From positions 1 through 64,000 of the forward strand of contig CAHIKZ030003512.1 of NCBI GenBank assembly GCA_903632075.3: a stretch of 64,000 nt of DNA, read 5' to 3'. The notes under the pieces were generated by a model. It did not search any database, had not been told where the DNA came from, and saw nothing but the letters and a program-made list of their open reading frames with translations. Positions 1 through 12,329 of this stretch are shown here, piece by piece (position 1 is the stretch's first letter; every line of letters starts with the position of its first letter). A program made the position numbers and the translations under genes. This stretch comes from Acanthosepion pharaonis. Its lineage: Eukaryota > Mollusca > Cephalopoda > Sepiida > Sepiidae.

Positions 1-2900
1 ACTTTCTCATTCATTCAAAAAATTTATCAGTATGTGTGAGTGTTACTAAAAACAGATTATGTTAATATCCTCCCCAACTAAAATGGCTATTTGAATAACA
101 TCCTCTCTAATTTTCGGCAATTAAACATACTCTCTTTGCCAAAGCTGTATAACAGGGACCAATGGACCAATGCCTTATTTTATTGACAAATTTATTGATC
201 ATTTATATGAATGCATAAATTTTTAAATGCATTATCGACAAATTTATTTTTGGCATTTCTAAGCATACCCGCTGGAACTTGTCTCATATCACTTTTCACA
301 CACAGCTTTATACTTTAAAAGGTTATTATGTTATAATCAAGACATGGTGGGCAATAGATCCACAAAAACCATAAGTTATCTCTCTTATTTTTTCAATTGA
401 ACATCTTACCTGTTAAGCTAGTCTAGTGAAAAGGATGTTAAAGTGTTCTCTAAAAAATCTATGTTTATTATAATTAATATTGTAGATATTATCCTATTAT
501 TTTGGGTTTGCACTACCCTAAATTAATATCTATATAGTCTATGTCTGTTTGGTGGTTCAAGTAGATGCTGATTACCCTGTTCAACACTCCAAGATGCTTA
601 GAATCAAAATATAAACCTAAAAACTCAAGTCATGTTCTTTAATAGCCTTGTCAGATTTAAACTCCTATGAATATCATGCATAATGTTCAACTGATTCAGA
701 AACATTTAAACTATCAGCTATATACAACCGCTTTTCTCAGTTCAATGATTAAAATGGATTCAAGTAAATGGCACCTGTTAGTCTTGAAGAGGACTGTCCT
801 TTGTTATATCTTGGAGACTGGAACTACAGAATTACAAAGAACTTTACCAAATAACAGAAACTTATATCATTTGAAGACTTTCAACAGTAGAACCAATTAA
901 AAACAAAAGTTTAAAGAAGAAACTCCCATCAATGCCAGAAAGAGTGATAATAGTGGATTTAAGAAACCTATTTTCCTGAAAAACTGTTTTAAGAGAAGAT
1001 TTTAATAAATTTCAACAGTAATGCTGTTTTCAATTAATGCCTATTTGAAATACATGCTAAAGAAAAAACAGCTTTTCATAATTCTTTTTTAAATAAATCT
1101 TTGAACTCACAAAATCTGTACAATTTAGCAACAACTTTCAATTTCTCCAATCATCTTAAAATGAAATAATGCAGATAAATCTATTAACAAATGATTGTTG
1201 ACAAAAAATTCTTTTTTTTTTAAAAAAAACAGAAAATCAATTATCAAAAAATGTAAGAATTTTTAAGAAAGAAAGGAAGTGAAAGAGAATCATTCAGTGA
1301 AGAATTTGGTTTGTTTTTATTGTCTGAGTTTCCCAAATCATACCAGCATATTTTCACCCAACTAGTTTAGCTGATAGTTCAGATGTTTCTGAATGACCTG
1401 GACATTATACATGACGAAAACATGAAGGTAACCTGACATATGATCCCGGCTTTTTAGTGCAAATTGCCTCAAATGATGTTTTTTTTTTTGAATGTAGTGG
1501 GTGTGGGTACATATAGGAAAAAAAATGTGTCAAATAAATGAACCCATTCTAGAGAGAATTATTATTTAGACAAAACGCTAAGAATGTAGAAAATTTAGAT
1601 TGGGCTTGGGACTAAACATAGTTGTCTGTGGTTAAATTAAAAAAATCTCTTCAGAAATATTTTTTATTTGTAAAAAAAAAAAATAATTTTATTTACAAAT
1701 AAAAAAATTGAATATATATTTTTTTATATATATATATATATACCAAGTCTCAACGGTCAACACATAGCAGCTAAAAATTTTAAAATTTTCTTTTGCAACC
1801 TATTGATAAAGATTGTTAACTCCTTGCACTTTTACATACAAGTACGTTTCAATATATTGAGATTGGTGGTCAAACCGACACCCCCAAAATATTTCCACAA
1901 AGCTTTCTAAAATAATAACTTAGAGTGGGGAGAAAATTTAATTAATTCATTATCGGTTAATAATTCCGAGCTGGTATTTTTTTAAATGGGGGTTTCGTTT
2001 TTTTTTTTTTCATGTCGAAAGTTTACAGAAAACTATATCCACTATTTAATTTAAGGGGAACATATCTTCATTCTTTGACCTATCTTGTATAGTATCTTTA
2101 AAATGACTGTAAAATAATTTTATTCAGCCAGAACCAGAAAAATAATTTTTTGAAAAATTAAATGTATTCAATTTAAAGACATTCTTTCTTCTTTTTACAT
2201 TTCAAATTTTAAACATTTCGAATATCAACATGAAAAATTTTTATCTTTATTTTTTCACAAAATTTTTACGTATATTTAGAAATTATATAAACAAAATAAA
2301 GGAAAATATATATTTTTTGAAAGAAGAAGGAAATTATAAAGAATTTTATATAAGATAGGTCAAAGAAGATTTCATTACCCTTAGGGTTAAATAAAGGTTC
2401 TGCTTGAAGTTCCGGCAAATATCCACAAATAAAAATCTTTTGTTCTTGAAAATGTGATACCCTCAAAGAAATTGTTACAAATGTATTACTTTCTCTCTCG
2501 AGAATGGGATATAAATATACCTAAAAAATAGATAATATAGTTTTAACATATGGTATATAAACTTAAGTTACTGCTCAATAACGTGATAGAAAATATTTAA
2601 ATATAAAATTGGCCATTAAGGTCAACATCCTGCCTGGCCTGTAGATTTTTAAGCATGAAGCTCAATCAGTGCCCACTTCGTGTGTGTGTTTTCAAGCAAA
2701 CTATTATATATATATATATATATATATATAAGAAAATACAGAAATAAAGCTAGGCAACCAATTATCAGCTCAGTGTCTACACTGCTTGCACAGAATAGAA
2801 ATTTAAAATTTTACTTGAAAAATAAATAAAAATTAATGCCTTTGGGACATCTTGTAACATTTATATGAAAATCAATGACATCTATTAAGCAATCCCCTTA
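1..2900. other. AT-rich non-coding stretch
   Basis: I see no conserved coding sequence on either strand. Short open frames (for example 667-900) have no recognisable motif and a composition no different from their surroundings. The stretch holds homopolymer runs and TA microsatellites at 1726-1742 and 2703-2731. It may be intergenic or part of a long intron of a gene outside the window. Confidence 0.6.
2703..2731. repeat. (TA)n microsatellite
   Basis: An uninterrupted TA dinucleotide run of about 29 bases. A shorter one lies at 1726-1742. Confidence 0.95.
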
Positions 2901-2940
2901 TGGAATATCCTATAATATCCTTTATATGCTTTGGTTTCAG

Positions 2941-3075
2941 GTTCAAGGGTTATTTTTTATGGATATCTTGCTGAATACGATTCGAGATGAGATTGCTGCT
3001 TGTATTGAAAAGGCCTACGAGAAGCTGGCTGAAAATGCATGACTTCAGATGTCTTATTCTTTGATGTGTTTCCAT
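2941..3075 (+). pseudogene. PSMD8: PSMD8 (Rpn12)-like exon fragment
   Basis: From 2941 a frame of 33 codons reads to a TGA at 3040-3042. Its central part (FFMDILLNTIRDEIAACIEK, then AYEKL) closely matches the C-terminal PCI region of the 26S proteasome lid subunit PSMD8/Rpn12. The match starts at FF; the first residues (VQGL) do not fit the family. A good splice acceptor (tttggtttcag) ends at 2940. After AYEKL the frame stops, but another frame just downstream resumes with SDVLFFD, which resembles the next PSMD8 residues, so a frameshift is likely. No other PSMD8 exon is seen nearby. It is most likely a pseudogene fragment or a stray duplicated exon; a real alternative terminal exon is less likely. 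Confidence 0.6.
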
Positions 3076-3984
3076 AATCCATCAAATCTAACAAACTTTC
3101 TGGCCTATGAGCAATGATTTTTTTTTATCTGAGCATTAATCAAAAAATGGATACATGAGAAACTGAAGACGTTAACCCATCTAAAAAAAAGAAACTATAC
3201 ATTTGAACTATTTTAAAAAGATAGATATTCCAATTGATTATCTCATAAGTTAACTTTTAATTTTCTGGTTATAAAACTATTTTTTTATCAAAAAAAAAAA
3301 AATTCTTTCAATCAATTTTATTAAACACCAAATACATTAAATAAAATTTTTTTATCAAAATATGGAATAATTCATCATTAAAGTTATTAAAATTATTTAT
3401 TTAAATAATAGATCCTCTTTTTATTTACTAAATTTTGCCATTTGTTACATTAGCAAACCGATATATTTTCATTACTATGTGATTCTGAATTATCTACACT
3501 ATTTCATTGTTCGGACTAGTTAGTTCTTTTTGTCTGAATGAAGTTAATAATTACAAAATATATTAATAGATAACAGACAATTCTGTTTTGATTCCATGAA
3601 AAGATATATTTAGGTACTTCCAGTATTTCCGCTAAATTTTAATAACCTAAAGTTTAAAATAAATTTTAAAATGAAAAAAGCATTCTTGATGATTTCATTT
3701 TAGTTTTAATTGAAAGCTAAATATTAAATTGATTTCAGATAGCAAATTAAATGTTTGGAATGTCAAATTTAGATAGAAATTTTTAAAAACTTTTTGAAGC
3801 GGCCATTTTCTAAAAATTTTCTTAAAATTTGTAATTTCTTTAAATTTATAAACAAAAAAAATTTCAAAATGAAATTTAAATTTTTACAGGTTATTTGAGT
3901 AAAATTAGAAAATCTAAAGTTAAATTAATCTGATTTGAAATAAATGTTACTTAGCATAAAAAAAAAACCAATGTACAAGCATTT

Positions 3985-4545
3985 CTTAACGATGGGTCCC
4001 TTTTCTTTATTGATGTATCGAGCGAGAAGGTTGAATCAATGAGATGACACCTAGTTATGGATGACTAGAAATTTGACAAATTTTTACGAAAACTAATTTC
4101 AAAATGAATTTTTTATTCTTTTTAAAAGATTTAAATTTTTTAAAAATTAGTTTTAAAAGTAAATTTTTTTCAAATTAACTTTTAAAAGGTTAAACTGAAA
4201 AATTAAAAGAAATTTTAATTTCGTCTTTGTTTTTGTTTCTCCTTAAAAAATAAAAAAAAATAGCAAATTGAAGTATTTTTTTTTTAATGACAAACATTTA
4301 ATTTTAAAAATCTTGCAAAAATAGAAAAACTTCGGATTTAAATTTTAAACTTTTAAAACTATTGAATGGGAAGACCTGATGAAATGTCTTAAAGTCAATA
4401 AAAAAATTTTTTTTTATATTAAAGAGAAAAACAATCAGATTTTTTAACGATTGGTCCTATCTTTCTTTGGTCTCTATTGAAGTATTAAGTAAAATTTTTA
4501 GGTGAAAAAAATAAATTATTCTTATGGATGACCAGACATTTATGA
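3985..4545. repeat. Pair of direct repeats about 440 bp apart
   Basis: The segments near 3985-4080 and 4428-4545 share a diverged motif order. Each has AACGAT.GGTCC, then a TTG...TAT.GA.GTAT block, then TTATGGATGAC.AGA.ATTT. They are old direct copies of one non-coding repeat. No coding content is seen. Confidence 0.5.
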
Positions 4546-4974
4546 AATCTTTTGAACGCATTTTTTTTTTTTTAATTACCTAGTATTTTTTATCAAATAA
4601 ACATGTTTTCTGCAATTATCTAATATTTTAAACTATTTTTATTTAAATTTTTATAAAAAATGTTTTAAAAAAATGAAAAAAATTAAAATACTATTATAAA
4701 ATTTCTTAAATAATTTCTCTGTAAAGGGACAAAACTCTTAAATCACATGACCTTTTCATAATAAGGCCTTTCATAGATGAAAAGGAATGAATTAAGTAAA
4801 AAATAAATAAAAATAAAAAAATATTTTAAAAATAGAATAGTTAAACCACATTTATTAATCTTTTCAATTCTGGATTTGTAAATTTCATTTACTTAATTAC
4901 TATATCACATATGTTGAAAAAAAAATTTTTTTACCAAGATTTTCTTTAAATAAAAAAAAAAATTCCAAAACAAT

Positions 4975-5300
4975 TTCATTAATTAGTTGAATAAGTCCTG
5001 AAAACTTTAAATTTGATTGGACAATTTGATTTTTTAAAAGAATTTCCAAATCAATGTATTTTTTTCAATGGTGGGAAAAAGTCAATGTAATTATGCCACC
5101 TCAATGTAAACAAAACAAAATTTTAACCAAAATTTCAAACATGTTAGAAAGGATTAAAAAATTTTAAAAAAGAATCAAAAAATACTTTGGTCTTTCATCA
5201 TAATAAACATTTTGATGATAAAACTTTATTTTTATTAAGTTTGTGGCCTTTTTTATTATGTTATGCTGTTTTACACAAGAAAGTTGAAGTACCTAATATA
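4975..5300 (-). repeat. Arm of dispersed palindromic repeat family A
   Basis: This copy reads in the minus direction. It carries the family landmarks: AATAAGTCCTGAAA, fragments of the 'fail to terminate' T-rich core, AAACATTTTGATGATAAAAC, a run like TTTTTATTAAGTTTG, then TATGCTGTTTTAC and a terminus near AAGTACCTA at 5295. Similar arms occur at 6024, 7664, 10270, 11690 and 23835 in both orientations. The ends (TAGGTACYTCC when read outward) suggest terminal inverted repeats of a non-autonomous DNA transposon. Confidence 0.55.
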
Positions 5301-5559
5301 TACAATGTATATATATCTAATATATACAATGTATATATTAGCCACTTCCTGCTCATTAAAAATTGCATTCTGAGATTGAACATCTGGAAACCTGTTTTCA
5401 ATCTAGCTAGAGAGAGGTCTTTTCAATTTAATACAAATTAACTAACCAATAAACTGTGATTTGAAGAAAAAAATGTTAAATTTTTGGCCTTTGATTGGAA
5501 ACCCTCCAATCTTCCATCATATTTTTTTGGGTCCATGACTTTGATTTTGTATCTTTGCT

Positions 5560-5625
5560 CTTTATTTTTTTTTTAATCATTTCACCCCAAGCAAGGCAAT
5601 AAAGCAATGGGTATTGGATAGGCAC
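5560..5625 (-). mobile_element. 3' tail fragment of CR1-like retrotransposon
   Basis: The sequence TTTAATCATTTCACCCCAAG followed by CAAGGCAATAAAGCA matches the 3' ends of the two longer elements at 24840 and 53701. In the minus direction the tail ends in a poly(A) run. Only the last 50-60 bases were inserted, as expected from severe 5' truncation by target-primed reverse transcription. Confidence 0.65.
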
Positions 5626-5780
5626 CTTCAAAGAAAAGCAATAAAATAAATCTTGAATTTTTTTTCATTTACTTTCAATTTCAAGCTAATTGATTAAATT
5701 TAATTTTCTAATAAGCAAAGCTGCAAAATACCTTGCTACAGCAATTCAATGCCAAAGTTTAAATTGATTGGAAGGAGTTT

Positions 5781-5782
<2 letters not shown>

Positions 5783-5813
<31 letters not shown>
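5783..5813. repeat. Poly(T) run
   Basis: About 31 consecutive T residues. In the minus direction this could be the poly(A) tail of a retroposed sequence, but I see no recognisable body next to it. Confidence 0.9.
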
Positions 5814-5815
<2 letters not shown>

Positions 5816-6023
5816 CGATAAAACAAAAATCGCTGATTTTTTGACATTTTAAAAAAAAAACATCTGTCCTCACTGTAAATCTCCCTCTTTATTAAAAAAA
5901 AAAAAAATTTGAGCAATATTAGCTGATTTAAAATTTAATTTAAAATAAATATTACATAATTAAAATTTTAGTTTATCACAGAAAAGCATTTTTTTAATAC
6001 AGAGTTAGGTTTTTAGTTTAAGG

Positions 6024-6245
6024 TAGGTACTTCCAATTCCAATAATTCTCTGAGAATTCAGCATTGCATGATGAAAAAGGCACCACACTTGATAAAAACA
6101 AAGTTTTATTGTCAAAACGTTTATTATTAAGAGGGAAGTATTTTTTATTTCAAGTTTTTTAATCCTTTCTAGCACATTTGAAACTTTGGTTAAAAATCTT
6201 GTTTTGCTTCAGCAGGGTTTTCGAGAAAATCTCAAACCCAAGAAA
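6024..6245 (+). repeat. Arm of repeat family A (plus orientation)
   Basis: It begins TAGGTACTTCC and continues through GCATTGCATGATGAAAAAGG, an AACAAAGTTTTATTGTC block, TTATTATTAAGAGGGAAG and AATCCTTTCTAGCACATTTG. It is the reverse complement of the arms at 4975 and 10270. Confidence 0.55.
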
Positions 6246-6267
6246 AACTAGACTGGTCAGATCCAGA

Positions 6268-7150
6268 AAAAGAAGCAAGTTGCGAAAAGAATAAAATTCT
6301 TTTCTGCGATGTAATGTAACTGTCTGATAACTGCTTCAGGGATCACATGGTACCAAAGTCATGTGACCTGAAACTATAAAAAGTTAGTAAAGAAAATAAC
6401 TTATATTTAGTAAAAATCAAACAACCCAAGATAAGTATATTGCTCTTCTCCTGCCTGAACAGTTAAATTCTTCACATGTTCCTGAGAGCCAAAGAAAAAA
6501 GATATAGGGACATATGTACAGTACCCTACCAATATTAATTGACAATGTTAGCAAGAATTATATTTGACTGTTTTGTTTTTTGTTTTTATTTTTTTTAAAT
6601 TGGGCCCACTTAACTTATTCAGGGAGTAGACTAGGCCTTGTCGGCACCTCAAAGGTGTGCAGTGTGGACACTACCATTTTTGTCTTGAAGATGGATTCAA
6701 CTCCACACAAATGAACTGGCACCAGTTATCACATCTTTCACAGCAAATCATAGCTTGATCACCCTGTGGGATGTTGCATATCGCAAAGAGCTAAACCACC
6801 ACCTCTTTGTCAGAAGGCAAGGTTTGAGGAGGGATAGGAGCAAGATTGTCTGCAGCTGCACGAGCAGAGGTGGGCAAGGCCGGGACTTGATCTTCCCCAC
6901 TCAGGAAAAGAAGCAATAGCACTTACCGACCTTAAGTTGCAAAATAAATTTTCTTTCCACGACATGATGTGACCGTCTGATAACTTGCATGTAAAGTGTG
7001 GGGGAAGAGTACATTTCCTCTCTTTTATAACTACTTCAGGGATCATGTGGCAACAAAGTCACCCCCTGAAACTATAATAAATTAGTAAAAAATAACTTTT
7101 AGTTAGTAAAAATTGAACAATCAAGTACATTGCCAGAACAGTCAAATTCT
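6268..7150. repeat. Direct repeats flanking a 0.4-kb unit
   Basis: 6268-6480 and 6903-7150 are diverged direct copies. They share AAAAGAAGCAA, TGT(C/A)AC(T/C)GTCTGATAACT, CTTCAGGGATCA(C/T)(A/G)TGG, CCTGAAACTATAA and TTAGTAAAAAT. The second copy has extra internal sequence. The PHD-finger remnant lies between them. This could be a tandem duplication or the remains of terminal repeats of an element. Confidence 0.5.
6659..6920 (-). pseudogene. PHD-finger remnant, probably retrotransposon ORF1
   Basis: On the minus strand, one frame reads ICN-x8-ICCERCDNWCQFICVEL-x6-QKW-stop-CPHC. The spacing of the cysteine pairs and the following tryptophan match a PHD finger (C4-H-C3), with the usual histidine apparently lost (CQFIC in place of HxxC). 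An in-frame TAG replaces the residue before CPHC and another stop lies upstream. PHD fingers are known in ORF1 proteins of some CR1/L2-type non-LTR retrotransposons, and such elements are common in this window, so I infer a retrotransposon origin. A decayed host chromatin gene is the alternative. Confidence 0.45.
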
Positions 7151-7663
7151 CAGCTGGGTCAGCAAGGATTTTTAGGAAATTTAGCATCATTCTTCCAGTA
7201 AAAACATTGATTTGGAAATTCTTGTTGGATTTTAATTTCATTAATTTGAGAATGAGTCCTGTATGTTTAATATAGAACTCCTTCTCAAATGAATGAAATT
7301 TTTTTTTTTTTATTTTAAATTTGTTACCCCCCCCCCCTTCCTAATTAATGAACATTGAAATTTCAAGAAATTAAATTTTGTCCCACTTCATAAATATGAA
7401 CTCCTTGGAATATCAAATTTTTTTATTTATTTTTCAAACAGTAACTCATTTGCCAAAAATCATCTCTGAATAGTAATGCAATCAAAGACATTTAATTAGA
7501 ATGACTTTTAATTGTTTTTTTTATGGACACTTATTGTTTCTTAAGTTAAAGAAAATAATTTTTTTCAATGACTAATGAATTTTTGCAAGAATTTTCTTTT
7601 TTTCCTAAAAAAATTTTAATTAGAATAATTTAAAATTTTAAATCTTTCACAAATTTAATAATT

Positions 7664-8010
7664 GATGTTACTCCATTTTTTTGCTGAAAAAACAGCAGAG
7701 CATTATGAAAAAAGACCCAAACTTTATAAAAACATGTTTTTTTTTTTTATATCATCAAAATGATATTAAGACCAAAGTATTTTTTTTATTAAATTTTTTA
7801 ATCCTTTTTATCACATTCAAAATTTCAGATAATTTTTTTTTTTTTTTTTTTTGCGTTAGCGATTGATGCAAGTGTTTTAGTGTTATTTTTTCCAGTGAAA
7901 AACACTTTGATTTGGAAATTATTGCAAAAATCAAATAATTGTCAGATTTTAATGAAAGTTTCAGGGCTTATTTACAGATTGATTAAATTATTTTTGAAAT
8001 TTTCTTTTTT
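7664..8010 (+). repeat. Arm of repeat family A (plus orientation)
   Basis: It carries AACAGCAGAGCATTATGAAA, an AAGACCAAAGTATTTTTTTT core, GATTGATGCAAGTGTTTTAG, GATTTGGAAATTATTGCAAA and GTCAGATTTTAATGAAAG. The same landmarks recur in the same order at 23860-24200 and inverted at 10270-10661. Confidence 0.55.
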
Positions 8011-8199
8011 AGGAAATCTTTTACATATGCAGGGTTCCCATGTGTCCCAGAAAATAAGATATAAATTTTCCAAGACAGGAAACTCTGGAAAATGGGTGTG
8101 TTTCCAAAAATAAAACTGGGAAATATTTGTATTTTGTCCTGAAAGTTATCTGATAACCTTTCTCAAGTCACAAAATTAATGTTATTGTTACAATTAACA

Positions 8200-10260
8200 A
8201 ACATACTCTGGATCATTTTCAACATTGCTTTGATATTTTACATTCAAAACTGGGTTCAAGAAACGAAATGCGTTTCAAATTTCAGGGTAAATATAAAAGA
8301 TTATTTCCCTTGGATTTCGGATTTCAGTTTTTTGGAACCAAAATCTATGTCTGAAGAATATGAATACAAATTATTGCTCATTTACCATTTTTTGTTAGTT
8401 TACAAAATGACTCACTTGAGGAATATAAAATAATCAATTTTGACTGAAAATATTAAGTTAATTAAATCTAAGTATGAAACTTTTAATAGAACATATTCAC
8501 TCAAAATTTTGCTATTACGAGATAAGTACTCCCCCACTCGCAAAAAAAGGTTTAATTCAAAATTTTTACTTTTGTTTTCAACTTATTTGTCTAATATCTG
8601 TTTAACTTTAAATTAGTGCTTCTTGTGTACAATGTAATTTAAGTATTTTTACTTGTTTAAAACAAAACCTGCAAGTTGTAAAATTTATTTTATTGAAGTC
8701 TAATGAACTTTACTAAATATATTTCTTCTAAAAATATTTCTTAAAACAAGCAGAGGGGTGGTAGGACCACAAGAGTTGAAAAATGGACAAAAGCTCACCA
8801 AAATAACAACACAATTATAAAAATTATATTTTTATATTTATTTCTTAATTATCACTAATTTTTTTTTTTCTTGTCAGCAAATTTCTAATTTCATTTTTAA
8901 TGAAAAAAATTTTTTTTCTGGTACCTCATTTTGATTGACAAAAAGTGAAAAACTGACAAAAGATGGTAGACATTAGTTTGGGGGGGAATAACTTATTTGA
9001 AACTAATTGCCACTGGGCATTAGGTTAAAACAACTTTTTTTTTTTTACTTAAATGATTTATGTTTTTTAAGTTGAAAAATAGTACCTGTATCTTGGGTTC
9101 AGTTGATTTAACGGATAATTGCATTAGCATAAATGAACTGAAATCTAAGTTTCAAGTTAAATTTACTTTTGTCAAATAACCAGAGATAAAAAACAGAACA
9201 CACATGATTTTCTTTAATTATGTTTCTCTGTAGAACACTAAGTCTGTCATTGGCCTCATCAATTATGTAAGACATGGTGATTTTAGTTAAAAACACAGCT
9301 AATGTTTTGTTTTAAAAATACATTTCTGTGTTATTTTAAGCTTAAGGTAAATATTTTTTTCAAATCTGATTAATTATACTTCTAATCAGCTAGTATTACT
9401 CAAAGTTTCAGAAAAGTATATTTTATTTTTGGAAGATTTTTTTAATACAGAGAATTATACTGCAATGAAAGACAATCAATATAATTTCTGTTTGAAATAC
9501 ACTGGAGTATTTTTCTTACTGAAAATAGTAAATTAGCTAATTCAATTAAATTAATTCAATTTAATTTCAATCAAAGCTAAAATGAAAGCTTTTTCATTTA
9601 TAAAAATTCATTTTAAACTAGAGTGGCAAGTTCTCCATGATACAGAAAACAGAAAAAAAACCCACCAAAATAGAGTAGAAAATGAAAAAGTTAAAAAATA
9701 AAATATTCTGATGGTAAAACAAAATTCTTGAGCTGGAACTCTACATAAATTTGCAATACACAGCAAAGTCATACACTTATGTGCAAGCGCTGTAACCTGT
9801 ATTGCTGCAACATGTCATTCTATAAATAACATGGGGTATTTTTCACTACTGATCCCAGTATTGCATAAGCCATAACCTAATTCATGATATTAACCAAGCC
9901 AAACCACAGGGCAAATATCCATGTGCGATATTAGCATATGAATAGTGTGGCATTCGCCATCAAGGGTAGTAAAAATAAAAGTTGTTTGTTTAGTAATTTT
10001 TAAATGCTGGTTTGATTATCTTTCATGATGAGTAAATGAAAAGCTAGCAAACTTGGTGGGTACACAATTTCGGCAAAATACAGAGCTGAAGAGCCAGCTG
10101 TAATGAGTTAGCGTTAAATTCAGAGCAGATTTTCAGGAAATATTTAACTGAATAATAAAAAAAAAATGGTGGATTTACTTTCTTCAAGGAGTCTTGGTTT
10201 TAACTAAACATTTTGCAATCAAAATTTAATTTCTCAAAATTTCATGAAATTAAGTGGTGT
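8200..10260. other. Non-coding, no gene seen
   Basis: AT-rich sequence with stop codons in every frame and no recognisable domain. A short string CAGGGTTCCCA at about 8031 resembles one end of a hAT-type element, but I see no partner end. Confidence 0.5.
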
Positions 10261-10269
10261 ATAGCAGAT

Positions 10270-10661
10270 GTTTTTTTTTTTTAAAAAGACAGATATTTTT
10301 ACCAAGATTTTCTAAAAAAATAATTTATTTGTGAATAAGTTCTGAAAGTTTCATTAAAATCTGACAATTACTTGATTTTTGCAAGAATTTCCAAATCAAT
10401 TTACCAAAAAGAAAAGGCACTAAAAAAAACTCGTAAGTTTTGGTCCACCACTGATGCAAAAGAAAAAAAAAAGATTTTTAACTAATGTTTCGAACGTGGT
10501 AGAAAGAATTAAAAAATTTAATAAAATACTCAAAAAATGCTTTAGTTTTTCCTCTTATTTAATAACAAACATTTTGATGATAAAATTTTGTTTTTATTAA
10601 GTTTGGTGCCTTTTTTCATCATACAATGCTGTTTTTTAGTGATCTAATGGAGGTACCTACA
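10270..10661 (-). repeat. Arm of repeat family A (minus orientation)
   Basis: It reads inverted relative to 7664-8010: TGAATAAGTTCTGAAAGTTT, AAGAATTTCCAAATCA, AAACATTTTGATGATAAAAT, CATCATACAATGCTG and a terminus TGGAGGTACCTA at 10650-10661. Together with 7664 it may bound one element of about 3 kb, but the interior is too diverged to be sure. Confidence 0.55.
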
Positions 10662-11689
10662 TTACAGTGCAGTGAGGTGTCAAAATAATAATAATTTCCT
10701 TCCATTTCAATTGCTGATATCTTGTTTATTTTCAGGGCTATTTTGGTAAAATTTGTATGTGAACAAAATTTAATTTTTTTTCTTGTTTTAGATACAATTC
10801 TTTTTCATATGTGATTAGTTTTTATTCTGTCTCCTTAAATTATGTCATTGTTTCAGTGATGTGTAGCAATTTTCCTCCAAAGCTGACTATTTAATAGTCC
10901 CATCTTAAAGAATTGAAACAAGTGAACCAAGTTGAAGTTGTCTTTCACAAAACATTTTACTGGATAAAATACCAGATAAATTCAACACCTTAAAAAAAAT
11001 TAAATTTACACCTTGTAGGGCAGTTTCTCCTCTTTAATAATCATTTGGCTTCATATGCATCCATACAACTTGAGGAGCACACAAATGAAAAAGAGGGTAC
11101 TGTGTTATTTTCATGTAAAACTGGTCCAATGCATCAAAATTTGTATTACTTGAATAAACATCACCATCTAAATCTCATTTTAAATCACTTGTTTTATCAA
11201 TGGATATTGCAGTTTAAATCTTTTCTTATATTTTCTTTAATGATGTATTTTAAAACTATAAAACAATTATTTATTTTTTAAAATAAATTCAAACTATCAG
11301 CCCAAATTTTATTCTTATTTTTTAAAAAAAAAATTAACTGAAATAATAAAATAAAAAATAAACTGAGTATATTTTTAGTTCTTTAAATTTTGCTCATTCT
11401 CGTTTGTACATAACAAATTAATTATGTACAACTTTTAATGGTTATTTATAAATTGGTACCTTGCAAAGAAAAACAATACCTAAGGCTTAAAATGAATTTT
11501 ACACAGTATAATTCTCTTTATCAAAAAATCTTTTAAAAATAAAATTACTTTTCTGAAAGTTTTTGGAAAAGATTTGCTGATTTAAAGCTTAATTAATCTG
11601 ACTTGAAACAAATATTAACAGATGTAAAAAAAAAAAAAAAAAAAATGAAAAGGAAAGGAAAGAAAAATTTATGTATTTTTTTTTTTTTA

Positions 11690-11965
11690 CTGAAACATTT
11701 CAAAATTAATCATGCATTTGCAAATAAGTCCTGAAAGTTTCATTAAAATCCAACAATTATCTGATTTCTGCAAGAATTTCCAAATCTGTGTGTTTTGCAC
11801 TACAAGAAGATGCTAAAATTTCCCTTACTAATTTGTGGTCAAACACTGATGCAAGAAAAATTTAGGTTCTAAAAAGGATCTAAAAACACAATTTAATAAT
11901 CAAAAACATTATTTTTATTAAGTTTGGGACATTCTTTCATCATGTATGCTCAGTTTTAGTGAAAT
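11690..11965 (-). repeat. Arm of repeat family A (minus orientation)
   Basis: It has the order AATAAGTCCTGAAAGTTTCA, GCAAGAATTTCCAAATC, ACTGATGCAAGAAAAATT, TTATTAAGTTTGGGACATTC, then TTTCATCATGTATGCTCAG and TTTGGAGGTA. It is the same arm type as at 10270. Confidence 0.55.
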
Positions 11966-12329
11966 TTTGGAGGTATTTATAAAGTATCACTACAAACTTA
12001 CCAAAGGAAGAACATATTTTGAATAATCTAAATGTCTCATTTGAAGTTAATTTTTTTATTTGAAAGATAACTGCGTAATTGTAAAAAAAGAAACAATTAT
12101 TTTTAAAACATTGTGCAGTCACTAACTGAATCACCATTCTTGACAAAAAAAAAAATGAATATAACTGATTTAAAAATCTCAAAAATCCAGTACTTCTTTT
12201 GTTTGAAAGTAAATTAATAAAATTAATGAATAACTGATTGGATTTTGTACAAATAATTTATTTTTTGCTTAAAACATTTTTTGCATTAACTTTTTTGTTT
12301 CAGAACAAGACTTCGTAATTCAATTCACC

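Noticed and set aside
3611..5300. A single family A element bounded by TAGGTACTTCC at 3611 and AAGTACCTA at 5295
   Set aside because: Only about 11 terminal bases match in inverse orientation, the inner arms differ, and the flanking ATATAT strings are low complexity.
8025..8160. CAGGGTTCCCA as the end of a hAT element
   Set aside because: No inverted partner (TGGGAACCCTG) or 8-bp duplication was found nearby.
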